Shown piece by piece: positions 45,901 through 57,283 of a DNA stretch of 64,000 nucleotides. This DNA comes from Corylus avellana (lineage: Eukaryota; Streptophyta; Magnoliopsida; Fagales; Betulaceae): NCBI RefSeq assembly GCF_901000735.1, contig NC_081542.1, forward strand, positions 26,675,093 through 26,739,092, in the 5' to 3' direction. Both the position numbers and the translations under genes were made by a program. The notes beneath the pieces were generated by a model. It made no database searches, had not been told where the DNA came from, and saw only the letters and a list, made by a program, of their open reading frames with translations. Each line of letters opens with the position of its first letter. The stretch's first letter is position 1.

Positions 45901-48900
45901 AAGGAACTCTAGAAATCTTGCTTGTCTAATTTAATTGTTTTTAGGTTTAAGATTAAGCTTGACGATGTTGTTGTTCCTTAGTAGATACTGGAGACTGGTT
46001 CTGTTAAAGAATCCATTATGCATACTGAAAGGTTGATTTTCATGATAATGTTCATGTTCTTTTGTAGTATCTGGTGTTTGTGAACATTGGAAATGATTCA
46101 CAGTCGTGTCCTTTTTGGATTATATGCTTTATAGTTTTTGAATCTGTTACTTTTATTAGAGTAGTTTTTCTTGATTAATTGGATGTTCCAATTGTTGTTA
46201 TATTTCTTGTTTGCATCTGTTTGTTTTCTTTGGGGCTCTGGTCCACTTTGGACTTAGGAGGATGTTTGAGGTTTGACCCCAGGGTACAAAGTTACCACTT
46301 ATCCCTGTTAATGGATGGCTTTAATTGCCAATTCACCTGCACATATGTGCGTTAGCGACTGTACTGAAAGCTTCTGATTCTGCGGTGAGATTGCTCTGGC
46401 AGTCACACTAAAGTCCTGTTTAACCTTCACTTATTTAACCCATATAACCAAAATCATCAGTATATAAGTGTTTTTTTTTTTGGATTTTGATCACATTTTC
46501 CTAATAGTTGGCGCTTTTTACTTCATGTGATGTTTATTCTATTATATTTTTGGATGTCTTGCCTTTTCTTTTATCCTTGGATGAATTGTACAGACTATGA
46601 ATTGAAGCATAGACATTGTTTTGCTTTTAGAATCATCATAGAATTGTCTTGTGTTTGTCTGCATGTTCCTCTGTAGAGCACAAAGTTATTGTTCTTATAT
46701 GATATTTCCCGATTTCGATTGACTGCACTTAAATACTATTTATGTTTTTGAATTGATAGCTGTAAAGAAGGGATAGGATTTTATGAACAGTATTGTGGCA
46801 TGCATTGTCCATGTGTATTTGAAATTGCCCAGGAGAAAGCCAGGGAAAGTCCTGTTGGCTTTTTTGCTGTGTTTTTATCCCCAAGTTATGATGTCTGTTC
46901 ATGTCAAGAACCTTCTTTCTTACTGCTTGTGGACTAATATGATCATGTCACTGTCTTCAGGTGGCAAGCCTTCTACATGATGACGTCTTGGATGATGCGG
47001 ATACAAGACGTGGTATTGGTTCATTAAATTTTGTAATGGGCAACAAGGTACGTCTTTTCTCTTAAGCTGGTCAATTTTTCCTTCCAATTTTTGTGATCAT
47101 AAATTTGTGTATCGTCTCTCTGCTTTTCTATAATACAAAGTTTGGAAATGCTGTTTTTTGGTCTTGAAAAGAGTAATGTGCTGTATTGGGGGTTTCCCCA
47201 CAGTAAAATATATTAAGTCTGTTTATTTCCCCTCTTTGATGTTTATAGTTAATCTAAGTTGTGAGTAGTGTAACTAACATTGTTTTACATTGTTTGTTCC
47301 TTCCCATTCATTTGCAATGCAGTTAGCAGTATTATCAGGAGATTTTCTGCTCTCTCGAGCTTGTGTGGCACTTGCATCATTGAAAAACACGGAGGTATCA
47401 TGTTTCTTCTGTATTAATGATGATGTTGAACTAGATTGAGGAATGATACTGAGATATGCAGTTACTTTATTTTTTTTTTGTTATAACTCATTCTGTACCA
47501 TCACGACATATCCTTAGGTTGTATCATTACTGGCAAAAGTTGTTGAGCATCTTGTAACGGGTGAAACAATGCAAATGACTACTACATCTGAACAACGTTG
47601 TAGGTATCCTGCTCCACTATTTCCATCATATTTATAATTTTTTTTGTTTCTTGCGCTATATGTTTTTGGGAGTAGATATTCAGTGACCTGAAAATGCATA
47701 ATAGTTTGTCTTCCAATAAAAGAGCTTTCACTTCTGTCTCACCCTTTTTTTGGGGCGCTTTTACGCTTTTTAATAAAACAGTTTATTACTTATCAAAAAA
47801 AACTTCTGTCTCACCCTTTTTTCATCCTGTACATCAATCCATACTTTTGTTCTTGCTTGCTAATTCCTAGAGTTATTAATTATTTCTCCTCTTTAAATGA
47901 CCACTACCTTTGGTCATCTCTGGAGAATTCATCATATTATTACTTCAATGCTGTCATGTCCCACTATGATGATGGTTCCATAATCTGTGTCACTGGTTGT
48001 ACAGTTTGAATGTCTTTCTGGTCTACCTTGAGTGCCTGTGTTTACTTTGTTTAGATACAGATTATTTTGTCAATCTAATATCTTTTGTGATTTTGTTCAG
48101 AATTGGAGATGATAGTATTCTCAACTCTTCATTGCATTTGTGTTTGAATATTCTACTTCATAATCTCTCTATTGTTATTTCTGTTTTAAGAAAAGTATAC
48201 ATACCCCCCCTTAACCTCACAAATGTCCTCCCAAACTAAAGATTGCATCAATGTCAACTACCAAAAATTTTTTTTCAATGTGAAAAAAATATTCTTAATA
48301 AAAATAATTAAAAAAAAAAAACTAAAAGAAAAATTCCTTTTCTTCTCGTTTCCATATAAGTCCTTTACCTTCATTACATCTCATTACACCAGCTCATCGC
48401 CTCCTGAGTCTGTAGTCTCTTCTTTATATCATAGAGCAGCTCTTAGTTAAGTAAAGCACCAACTCAAACGATCAATTTCTATCATGACCTTCAAACAATT
48501 CTTGCTTCATCATGAACCCTCTGGACGCAGAGGAATTCAGGAGACAAGGCCACAAATTACCATGTCCTAAGCCAAGTTGGATGTCATCTTTGGCTGCGAC
48601 TGAAACAGAGTGCATTGTCATCATCATTGATTTGCTTTTGATTGGTTTGTTCCCCTGAAATTATGGGGGTATTTTTCTCTAATTAAAATTTTTTTAGGGT
48701 TATTTTTGTCTATTTTGCGGGACAAAAGGGGCATCGAAATTTTTTGGTAGTTTAGGGGGACATTGATGCAATCTTTCGTTTGAGGGGGACATTGCAAATT
48801 AGATTTTGAGTAGAACCAAAAAGTTATATCGTGCACCCCTATACGACCTAGAAAATCTTCATTTGTCCATTCCATGACTTAGAATTTCAATTGTGAATTC

Positions 48901-51394
48901 TTGTGCTTCGTGGAATGAATGGAAGTGCCTTGGTTGAGCAAAAGAAAGAGTTGGTCAAGTTCTATCTTTTAAGTTGTCCCGTCCCAAGGTTTGGCGTGGG
49001 TCGATGTTCAAAAAGAGTGTTAATTTGAGGGAGGTATATGTACTTTTCTCTTTTGCTTTATTTTTTGGTACATAAATTTCATTGAAGGCTAAATACTACC
49101 AATTGATGTCTTTAGATGTCAAGGAATAATGATCTCAATGCAATTACCAAAGATCAAGATTGCCTCACTTTCTATTATGAATGTTTGTAGATTGTCAGTT
49201 CACACTGGTTCAACTAGTGGTGGCTTATGTTGCCAATGTCCTTTTGTGCACCTTCATCGCACTGTTGACTAAACTGACGATTAGAAATACCATGTAATGC
49301 CTTTTGTTGTCCTCTTATAGCTTTAAGGACTAACATGCTCAATTAGTGAGATTTAATACTTCTGTGCCTGAACTTAATAGGTGACGACTGTTTTGTGAGA
49401 TTTGACACTTCACAACATTGTTTACTCTCTCCTGACCAAAAGCCACCAATGCCTTTGACCTGCTTAATGCTTCATGTGTTCACTTGAGGCTCAGTAACAC
49501 GAGCTCTCAAATTGTAACACATACTGCGGCTTGGTAATCCCTTGATTCGCCTTTGTAATAAAATTGCCAAACTTCCAGTGGTGCATGCTTATGGGTTTAT
49601 CATTCAAACTTACAGGTTTGACGGAACTTCCCTGCATGCAATGGTTGGCTTCTTGGGTTTGTCCTCCAAGGCTAACTGCATCTAAGGGAATTTTGTTGCA
49701 TCTTATATAAGAATTCTTAGTCACTTACCAAGTTTATTTCACCCCTTCCAATGTATGATATAGTGCCTGTAGGAATGTCTGGCTGGTGAATGGCTAACTT
49801 AGGATGTTCCAATTTTCTCTTCTTTGTTGGGCTATGAGTGTGGCTAAAACAGAGAGAGGAAGTGGCTGCACCCAAGGAAATTTAGTTGCATCTTTTAAGA
49901 ATCCTTAGTCAGGCACTGATTTTATTTCATGTCTTTTACTCTGATATAATGCTACTAGGAATGGCTGGCTGGCGAATGGCTAATGTAGGGTGTTAAATTT
50001 TCTCTCCCTTGTGTTATGAGTGTGGCTTAAAAACACACACTTGCTGATAAGGGGGGAGAGAGTGAGTGAGAGAAACTGCACCAAAAGGGAATTCAGTTGC
50101 GTCTTTAAGAATCTTTAGTTTCAAGTTTATTTCACATCTTCCATGTATGATATAATGCTACTAGGAATGGCTGGCTTGCAAATAGCTAATGTAGGATGTT
50201 TCCTGTACTCTGTTCTTTTTTGGGCTGAGTATGTCTTGAAAACACACACACAAACTTATTGATAACTCGTGTGAATGCATGTGCTTATGTGGCAAGAAAG
50301 GGCAGATTGGGTTTCTTGGTTGAAACTGGAAATTTGAAATCCACACTTAAAATTTTGCGAAAAATCAAAATTAGGCCGTACGTTTCTTTTTTTATATTAT
50401 TTTTTATTTTATTTTATATTATAAGTAATCGAGATATCATTAAAAGTAATGGCACTTTGAGGTACACAGAAAGTATATATACATGAGAAAACACCCAACG
50501 ATAAGGAGAAAAAATAACAAAATCATGATAACTAATTACCAAAGGAGAAATAAAAGCTATCGTCCAAAGATGCAGAGTATAGGAAAATAACAACTTTATC
50601 TCTTCCAAAGTCTTTTCACGGTCTTCAAAACTTTTGTCATTCATTTCCCTCCATAGACACCACAACAGTCAACAACACGAAGGTGCCATCTTCCACACAA
50701 CATCACTTCGAGCACTATCGGTAGTCCACCAACACATGCATGTAAATCGACTACTCGTCTAGACATAACCTAAAACAACCCAAATCAACTAAAGAAAGCA
50801 TCCCATAAGGCATTGGCAACCTCACAATGGAGAAGAAGATGGTCCACAAACTCCCATTTCCTTTTATACATACAACACCTATCAACCATGATGGCATGCC
50901 TTTTCCTCGGATTATCCATGCTAAGGATATTTTCTAGGGCAATTGACCAAACCAAAAAGGCCTCCCTCAAAGGAACCTTAGTTCGTCAAACACTCTTCCA
51001 AGGGAACTGAAGGCCATCATTGCAAACAAAGACACGGTAGAAAAATCTAACAACGAACAAACCTCTTTTGTAAAGGACCCACCAAAGCTTGTCTTCATCT
51101 TCATGTTTCATTCTAGCCGAATACAACACCTTCAAGAAAGAGGCAAAGAGATCCAACTCCCAGTCATGAGTTGCTCTTGCAATAGAAGCATCATTTGCAC
51201 AAGCAATGCCGAATAAATATGGAAAGGCTTCCTTAAGGGCCACATCCCCATACCACATATCATGCCAGAAGCTAACCTTGGAGCCATCTCCCACCTCAAA
51301 TCTGGAAGGGCCTTGATACGAGCCCTGACCGCCACCTCGTTTTCCTCTTCTTCTTTTCTCTCTCTCTCTCTCTCGTGCATGACACTGTAGAGGA

Positions 51395-51427
<33 letters not shown>

Positions 51428-54400
51428 GTGCATGACACTGTAGAGGAATGCCACTTGGTGGCATGGCAAATTGTCCAAGTGACAGAATGTCCGCTAATTA
51501 TTTGGATGGTGGATTGATGGAAGAACTGATTTGAAACGTGATTAAAATCCTAAGATCTAATTATCAAAATTAGAAACCTAGAGGCTAATTGAAATCGTGG
51601 GAAAACGTAGGGATTAGTTTTGATTTTTTCCCTAAAATGTTTGTAGTTTTACTAGTAGACATTAGCTAGGTATTTATTTATATTAGCAATTCGGTTAGCA
51701 AGAAAGTTAAGCCTTTGGTGAGTAGTGACTGTAGGGTACTGTTCACACTATTGCAGCAAAACATGTTTTGGGTCAGGTAGTTTTAGCAGTGAGCCAGTAA
51801 GAGTAATTTGGTCTTTTTCTTTCTTACAAGTGGGATTTAAATAAACCCTAGCCTGTATATGCACGTCGAGGATTTAATGAATAATTTTGTGATAATATAT
51901 TATTATTTTTACAATTGCAGCATGGAATATTACATGCAGAAAACATACTACAAGACAGCATCATTGATTTCCAACAGCTGTAAGGCGATTGCCCTTCTTG
52001 CTGGGCAGACTGCAGAAGTGGCAATATTGGCTTATGAGTATGGCAGAAATCTGGTTTGTAAATTCTTTTAATTCTTCTATCTGTTAATTACTTCAAAGAG
52101 CATGTGGTGTGATCTTTTAGAGTTTATGAGCCATGTCCCCAAATGGAAAACTTGAGAGAGTGATGGAAGTACAGAATAAACTTTCCTTCTTAACATCAAG
52201 TTAATAGGCTTCTCATTCTATTTTAAACCTAGAAACATCCAGATTAGAACAAAAGATATTCCATACAGACCAAAAATGGCAGGAGAAATTAACTATGTAA
52301 AAGATTTTGAGCTGATTTCAGGCTGTTGTCCCTTACAGTATAATGACCAGCATTGTTTTATTCCCAACTTATGTGTAAACATGTTTCAACTTAGGTGGAG
52401 TAATCAAGTGGATGGGTTTGGCTCCATCATTTCTATTGCAGTTAGTTGCAATTGCCAACTTCTGTTGCTAACCATTAGAGGAATCTAGTGTAGAAGGACA
52501 ATGCTGTTGTTATGTGAAAGAGCATGGCTTTTTTAATATTAAAATCACAGCACCCGTCATTTGTACCTTGATTGGCATGCAGTTATGTTTGTAGCGTAGG
52601 GCTGCAAATAATTCTGAACTGGATTCCTCCTTCCCTTGCTCTTTGGAAATGTTTAAGATGATTCATTTTCTCTATATATCTTTAGAGCTAACCTTTGATC
52701 AATTTCCTTTTCTTTCCCAGGGATTGGCATATCAATTGATAGATGATGTTCTTGATTTCACGGGCACATCAGCTTCCCTTGGAAAGGGTTCTTTATCTGA
52801 TATCCGCCATGTAATTCATTTATCCTTAATGTGTTATCTTATTGAATGCATCTAATGAACCATTGTAATAGTCTCCTTTGCCCTCCCACCCCTCCCTCGT
52901 GCCAAAAATGACTTGACCTAGAGTTTCAAACTGTTAAAATATGACTGTTCAGATGCTTACACTTTCTAGTTGAAACAGCGTTAAGTGCATGGTTGCATGG
53001 AATCACCTAACATTACTGAAAAACTGTTAAATAGTTTGCCCACAGGTCAAGACGCCCCAGGGCTTGGTTGCTCAATCATTTTTTTTTGGACTCAAACCGT
53101 AAATTAATAAAGTATGTACCATAAATTTCTAGAAATATGCTGTGGGATAACTAGAATCAAAGATTTTACACATTGGTGTTTGTGTCCATTATGGCACCTT
53201 TTTTTTCCCATTTAACAATAGCGAGAAATAACCTCTGAATTGGACCTGCTAGATTTCTTCATTTGATAAAATGACATTGATTTATTTATTTTATTTTATA
53301 GGATGGTGATCTATTGCTAGCATTAGCTTGATATGTTATTAACACGTTAGAGGATTTCTGTACCAACTCGTGGCTTTGTTGGCACGTGTCTATTGGTTAC
53401 ACGTGGTAGTTTGCAATAAAACTTTGAAGTGTTATATCGCATTCTTGTGATTTGTAGAAAATTAGGAACTCTTTCACCTGCCCAGATAGTTGTAAGTTCT
53501 GATTTCTTCAGGTTTTATATGATTAAAACAGAGTAAGAGACTCAGGCCTTAGCCATTAGGCTAGTAAGTTTCTTACATATGATATGGTTTTTACTCTTCA
53601 AGTTAAAAACAAAACCGTCAAAGTTGCAAGTGCCATGTCTTGAAACCATGGTGTAATGACAACAAATTCATGCCCAAACTACCAAGATAATAATCGTACT
53701 TGCAATCATCTTCATCGATTTGTACTATTTACGTTTATAGGTTTTTTCTTTTTAGTAAACAATTTATATTTAATGTGTTTATTATGCCATTGGTACGAGT
53801 GGAGTCAGCCTAGAGGTCCAACTAGTGATCCATGACCTGTCAATTTATGGATTGATTAACAATCCTGGTTTTAGAAGTTGCTCTCAACTATCTTTTGAGA
53901 TGCTGCTAAAATTTCAAGTTAAGCGCCATAACTACAAATTGTGCAAAATATTTTCAGCAATATCCCAAGAGCTAACTAGCCATCTATTTTTATGTACAGC
54001 ATGCTAGACGCCTGTATTTACAGAACATAGCATGACAATGCACCTTGTTTTGTTAATAATCATGTTAGCAAAATAAATAAATAAATTTTTGCAGGGAATC
54101 ATAACTGCTCCAATACTGTTTGCTATGGAAGAGTTTCCTCAGTTGTGTGCAGTTGTTGATCAGGGCTTTGACGACCCTGCAAATGTTGATCTTGTAAGTG
54201 CATATAATCTACTCCTTTTCTTTTGGGATGTTATTTGTGTGATGTTATTCCATGTTGAATGCTGAAGCTACTACAGACGATGCATGAAGATTCTAAAGTT
54301 TCATTCTGTTACATGTTATCGTAATCTGTTCTGCTAGGTTTAGTGTTGGTGCGATAGTTTCTTTACAAAATTGAAACATCTTCTATTGCATGCACTCTTG

Positions 54401-55352
54401 TAACTGTCAGCTGATTTTAAAACCCACCACAGCAGAGCAAGGATTCTAAAATTTCCATCAAGTTTCTATAAGATTTGGTGTTGAAATATTATTATTATTA
54501 TTATTATTATTATTTTGCAGGTATTTCTAATATTGTTTACATTTTCAATCCTTAGTTTTGAGTGCCTTTCAACAAAATTCAATACTTCAGCATACTAGCG
54601 TAAATTTTTTGAAGTTTGTGCCATATTCACTAAAGTTCATTCGAGGGATATACATGCATCTCCTTATTTGTTAGTCTGGACACTCTTATTTTGACTTAGA
54701 AGTAGGCACCGCTTTGGATTTCCCTGACTCTATTTGTGCATTTCATCCCCTTAAAAACTTCACCTTCAGAAATATGGCTTTGTTATCCGATTTTAAAACT
54801 GGATTTGCCTTAGGTCCTATAAAAAAACACTATAGGAGACCTTTTGTAGTTTTTTCAATAGTGCAGATTTAATTCCAAGTTTTCTATGAGAAGAAGAGAA
54901 AAAGTAGAATTAAATCTGAACCATTGAAAAAATTACAAAAGATCTCCTGTAGTTTTTTTATAGCACCATGCACAATATATCTGTGACTTGTATCATTGAC
55001 CTAAGTGCAGGTTGTTAGGTTCTATTATTGATTGACCATTTGCCTGCGTTGTTTTGATCAATCTGAGTCTCTTTATGAGACCTGCAACCTTGAAAATACT
55101 ATTCAAACTTACACCATTATCTCATTGGATTCTTTTACTGAAAGTTGATCTCTTTGTGGAAAAAAAAATTAGGCTCTTGAGTACCTTGGGAAGAGTCGTG
55201 GAATACAGAGAACAAGGGAGCTTGCCATGAAGCATGCCAATGTTGCTGCAGAAGCAATTGATTCTCTACCAGAGAGCGATGATGAGGACGTAAGAAAATC
55301 AAGGCGAGCGCTCGTAGATCTGACTCATAGAGTGATTACAAGAACCAAGTGA
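40869..55352 (+). CDS. SPS3: Solanesyl/polyprenyl diphosphate synthase (SPS3 type)
   Basis: Twelve exons join in frame: 40869-41009, 41679-41771, 43695-43775, 43940-44011, 44893-45024, 46961-47047, 47323-47394, 47518-47603, 51921-52053, 52721-52810, 54095-54193, 55173-55352. All introns are GT-AG. The product is 421 residues, close to Arabidopsis SPS3. The first Asp-rich motif is LLHDDVLDDADTRRG (exon 6) and the second is LIDDVLDFTG (exon 10); both bind Mg-diphosphate. The N-terminus is Arg/Ser-rich without acidic residues until about residue 35, consistent with an organelle transit peptide. Such enzymes extend allylic diphosphates with IPP to make the ubiquinone or plastoquinone side chain. 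SPS3 homologues have also been reported as mitochondrial or plastid polyprenyl synthases, so exact chain length is not fixed by sequence. Exon 8 to 9 is separated by a 4.3-kb intron with a LINE. Confidence 0.95.
42904..43210. repeat. Three tandem copies of a ~100-bp unit with (GA)n
   Basis: Each copy starts TAGATCTTGATGAGGTTTA, has a GA microsatellite of variable length, and ends TTTTCCAGGTGTGGAGCCTA. Boundaries are about 42904-43013, 43014-43110 and 43111-43210. They lie in SPS3 intron 2. Length differences come mostly from the GA tract and one 6-base deletion. Confidence 0.85.
44118..44210 (+). mobile_element. Short LINE 3'-end relic
   Basis: TAGTTAGG, CTTGTATACTTTCC and the tail ATTACTTATAATAAAAAAA resemble the last about 90 bases of the LINE at 2459-3849 (TAGTTAGG, CTTGTATACTTCC, ACTTACTTATC then A run). 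It lies in SPS3 intron 4. No target duplication was confirmed. Confidence 0.5.
47751..47801 (+). mobile_element. Extremely short LINE insertion with 21-bp target duplication
   Basis: About 51 bases (TGGGGCGCTTTTACGCTTTT, AATAAAACAG, TTATTACTTATC, A tail) match the very end of the LINE at 2459-3849. They are flanked by a perfect 21-bp direct repeat at 47730-47750 and 47802-47822 (beginning ACTTCTGTCTCACCC). This is a 5'-truncated insertion that kept only the 3' end, inside SPS3 intron 8. Confidence 0.85.
48203..48798. mobile_element. Inverted-repeat non-autonomous element in SPS3 intron 8
   Basis: AAAGATTGCATCAATGTC near 48237 and GACATTGATGCAATCTTTC near 48759 are inverted partners, and the similarity extends outward over about 50 bases (AATGTCC / GGACATT). 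The interior has no coding capacity. Ends and target duplication were not resolved exactly. Confidence 0.6.
49670..50270. repeat. Three diverged tandem copies of a ~200-bp unit
   Basis: Copies start at about 49675, 49870 and 50085. Each contains AAGGGAAT(T)TNGTTGC-like sequence, AAGAAT(C/T)CTTAGT or similar, TTTATTTCA, TATGATATA(A/G)TG, and AGGAATGNCTGGCTGG followed by GCTAA. They lie in SPS3 intron 8. No coding frame is shared, so this is a non-coding tandem triplication. Confidence 0.7.
50388..51345 (-). mobile_element. Degenerate 5'-truncated LINE fragment
   Basis: On the minus strand, broken frames encode FEVGDGSKVSFWHDMWYGD, EDKLWWVLYKRG, DNPRKRHAIMVDRCCMYKR and VDHLLLHCEVANALWDAFF, then MWCLWREMNDKSFEDREK. 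These are collinear with the zf-RVT end of the LINE at 2459-3849 but clearly more decayed. A T-rich tract at about 50388-50420 on + marks the A tail. It sits in SPS3 intron 8, antisense to the gene. Confidence 0.85.
51346..51470. repeat. CT microsatellite with duplicated 38-bp flank
   Basis: Two (CT)n tracts are each followed by GTGCATGACACTGTAGAGGA and ATGCCACT. The whole (CT)n-plus-flank block is a direct duplication at the 5' edge of the LINE fragment. Confidence 0.75.
54814..54965. mobile_element. Hairpin MITE of about 150 bp in SPS3 intron 11
   Basis: The left arm (CCTATAAAAAAACACTATAG and onward through AGTGCAGATTTAATTC) and the right arm are inverted copies over about 60 bases, so the single strand would fold almost completely. 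There is no coding capacity. Confidence 0.75.
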
Positions 55353-56029
55353 CAGACAAGAGAGTTGTAATCCACAGCATAAAAGAAACACATTTTTCGT
55401 TTTCTATCATTGTTTCTGTAATTTGAGGAATAATGACCCTTGTTGATGATTCATGTTCTTTCTTCCAGTTCAATGATGCTTTTCAGTGATTTTCTGAAAA
55501 GCAATATTTTCTTGTAAATTAAACTCAAAATGTGGAGCAAGGATAACCATAAAGTGATCATCATCTAGAATCTGCTCAAATTATGTACCCGAGATTACAT
55601 GCTTTACAATTTGACTCGGTTGCTTTTATCTTAAGTTGAAGTTAAGCAGTCAGGATCAATACTCATGTTTGTTAATGACTTTGTTTATTGTTTTTTATTT
55701 TCCTTTCTGAAGATAAATACATTACCAAACAACTCAAAAAACACAAAATACTTTAATATTTTGAGAAAACATGTATTTTATAGAGGTAAGATTTAAATTA
55801 TTATTATTTTTTTTAATTAGGTTGGCCATGGCCACTCTAAAGTGGAGGGGTGGCCACCCCTGTGCTTGTTGGGGTGGGCTGTTCAACCAACTGACATTTA
55901 TTTGTATTATTATTATTATTTTTTAATTCTCAAATTTTAGGGCTTTGCATTTGTTTGAAGTGTGCTTTATAAAGAATTTTTTTTTTTTTTAATTCAAATG
56001 TGGACCTTAATAATAATAAGGGGAAACTT
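55353..56029. other. SPS3 3' flank
   Basis: AT-rich DNA follows the stop. At 55825-55885 there is a palindrome-rich GC patch (TTGGCCATGGCCACTC, GGGGTGGCCACCCC). No gene is seen. Confidence 0.5.
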
Positions 56030-56032
56030 CAC

Positions 56033-56181
56033 TAAGGCCTCCTCAACTTCCAGCCGATTTTGCAAACCCTCCTTGAACTTNNNNNNNNNNNNNNNNNNNN
56101 NNNNNNNNNNNNNNNNNNNNNNNNNNNNNNNNNNNNNNNNNNNNNNNNNNNNNNNNNNNNNNNNNNNNNNNNNNNNNNNNA

Positions 56182-56215
<34 letters not shown>

Positions 56216-56444
56216 CTCAAAACGGTGTCGTTTTGGGCTAGAGTGGGTGCTGTAGTTTTGGGCATTTTCGGAATTTCAAGTGGGCTGAGTAGGGGTATAA
56301 TGGCCATTTAACATTAAAAACTAACATATGGGTCTAAAGTGAGAGAAAATGGAAGTTTAATGGTCCAAAATGAGAGTTTTTGAAGTTTAGGGGGGTCTGC
56401 AAAATCGACCGGAAGTTCAGGGGGCCTTAGTGAAGTTTCCCCTA
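56033..56444. mobile_element. MITE with inverted ends around an N gap
   Basis: AGGGGAAACTTCACTAAGGC at the left and its complement GCCTTAGTGAAGTTTCCCCT at the right begin inverted repeats of about 60 bases (both include GCAAA and ACTTCC/GGAAGT blocks). Both ends abut TAATAATAA, a likely target duplication in a triplet-repeat tract. The 100-N gap at 56081-56180 and an (AAT)n tract to 56212 lie inside. Confidence 0.75.
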
Positions 56445-57283
56445 ATAATAATAATAAACAGCTTTTAATTTATGTCGCATTAGAACATTTCTTTTTAAAA
56501 CCTTTAAGAAAACCATTTCAAAATACATTAACAAATATATCCATTTATGTTTCCGTGAGAGGTTTTTATTTTTATTTTTAAAAACTATTTTATAATAATC
56601 GAGAATCAAAATTAGGCCATTTCAAAGTCATTTTAATACTGGAAAAAGAAGCCTCTAGCAGAGACTGTTGTGAAATTTAAATATATAATTGCTGATAAAT
56701 TTTAATATGTTGTGAAACACTAGGAGTAGAAGATATGCAATCTGTAGAGCTCTTCATAAAGCATCCTCAGGAACAAAGATCTTAAAATAGCGTGGCATAA
56801 GTTAAAAAGTGTATATATATATATATATAGATATAAAAGGAAGTAGAACATGCATGTATTATGTCAAGATACAATTTCTATACAAAATAGTAAGATGGAA
56901 AATAGATCTGTAATTCTAATTTATATTCAAATCCATCATATCTAATGAAGAAGATTTGGACCCAAATGTCCAACAGGAATAATTCAACAAAAGAGCATAA
57001 TACTATACAGGTAAATGCAGTCATCGTCACTATCTCTCATCTTCATTTATATTGTTATTGGATTTTACAGCAGGAAGGTAGTCAAACAAACATGCAAATT
57101 TTAAAAACATTATCTACTGGACTTCAAAACCATTTTTACCCAAAAAAAAAAAAAAAACAAAAAAACAACAAAAAACCATGCTTTTGAGCATGTCCCTTTG
57201 TTTCAACAGATTGCTTCAGCCATAGAATATACAGACTTGCTCCTTGGATGTTTGAACTTCTGAATGATATCCATGTTGTCCCA
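56445..57283. other. Spacer between convergent SPS3 and J-domain genes
   Basis: AT-rich, with a TATATATATATATATA tract near 56814 and an A-rich run near 57140-57170. It includes the likely 3' untranslated region of the J-domain gene (minus strand). No exon is seen. Confidence 0.5.

Noticed and set aside
45297..45912. Two forward open frames of 83-89 codons in SPS3 intron 5
   Set aside because: They lie wholly within an intron, are hydrophobic and low-complexity, and have no homology that I can recognise.
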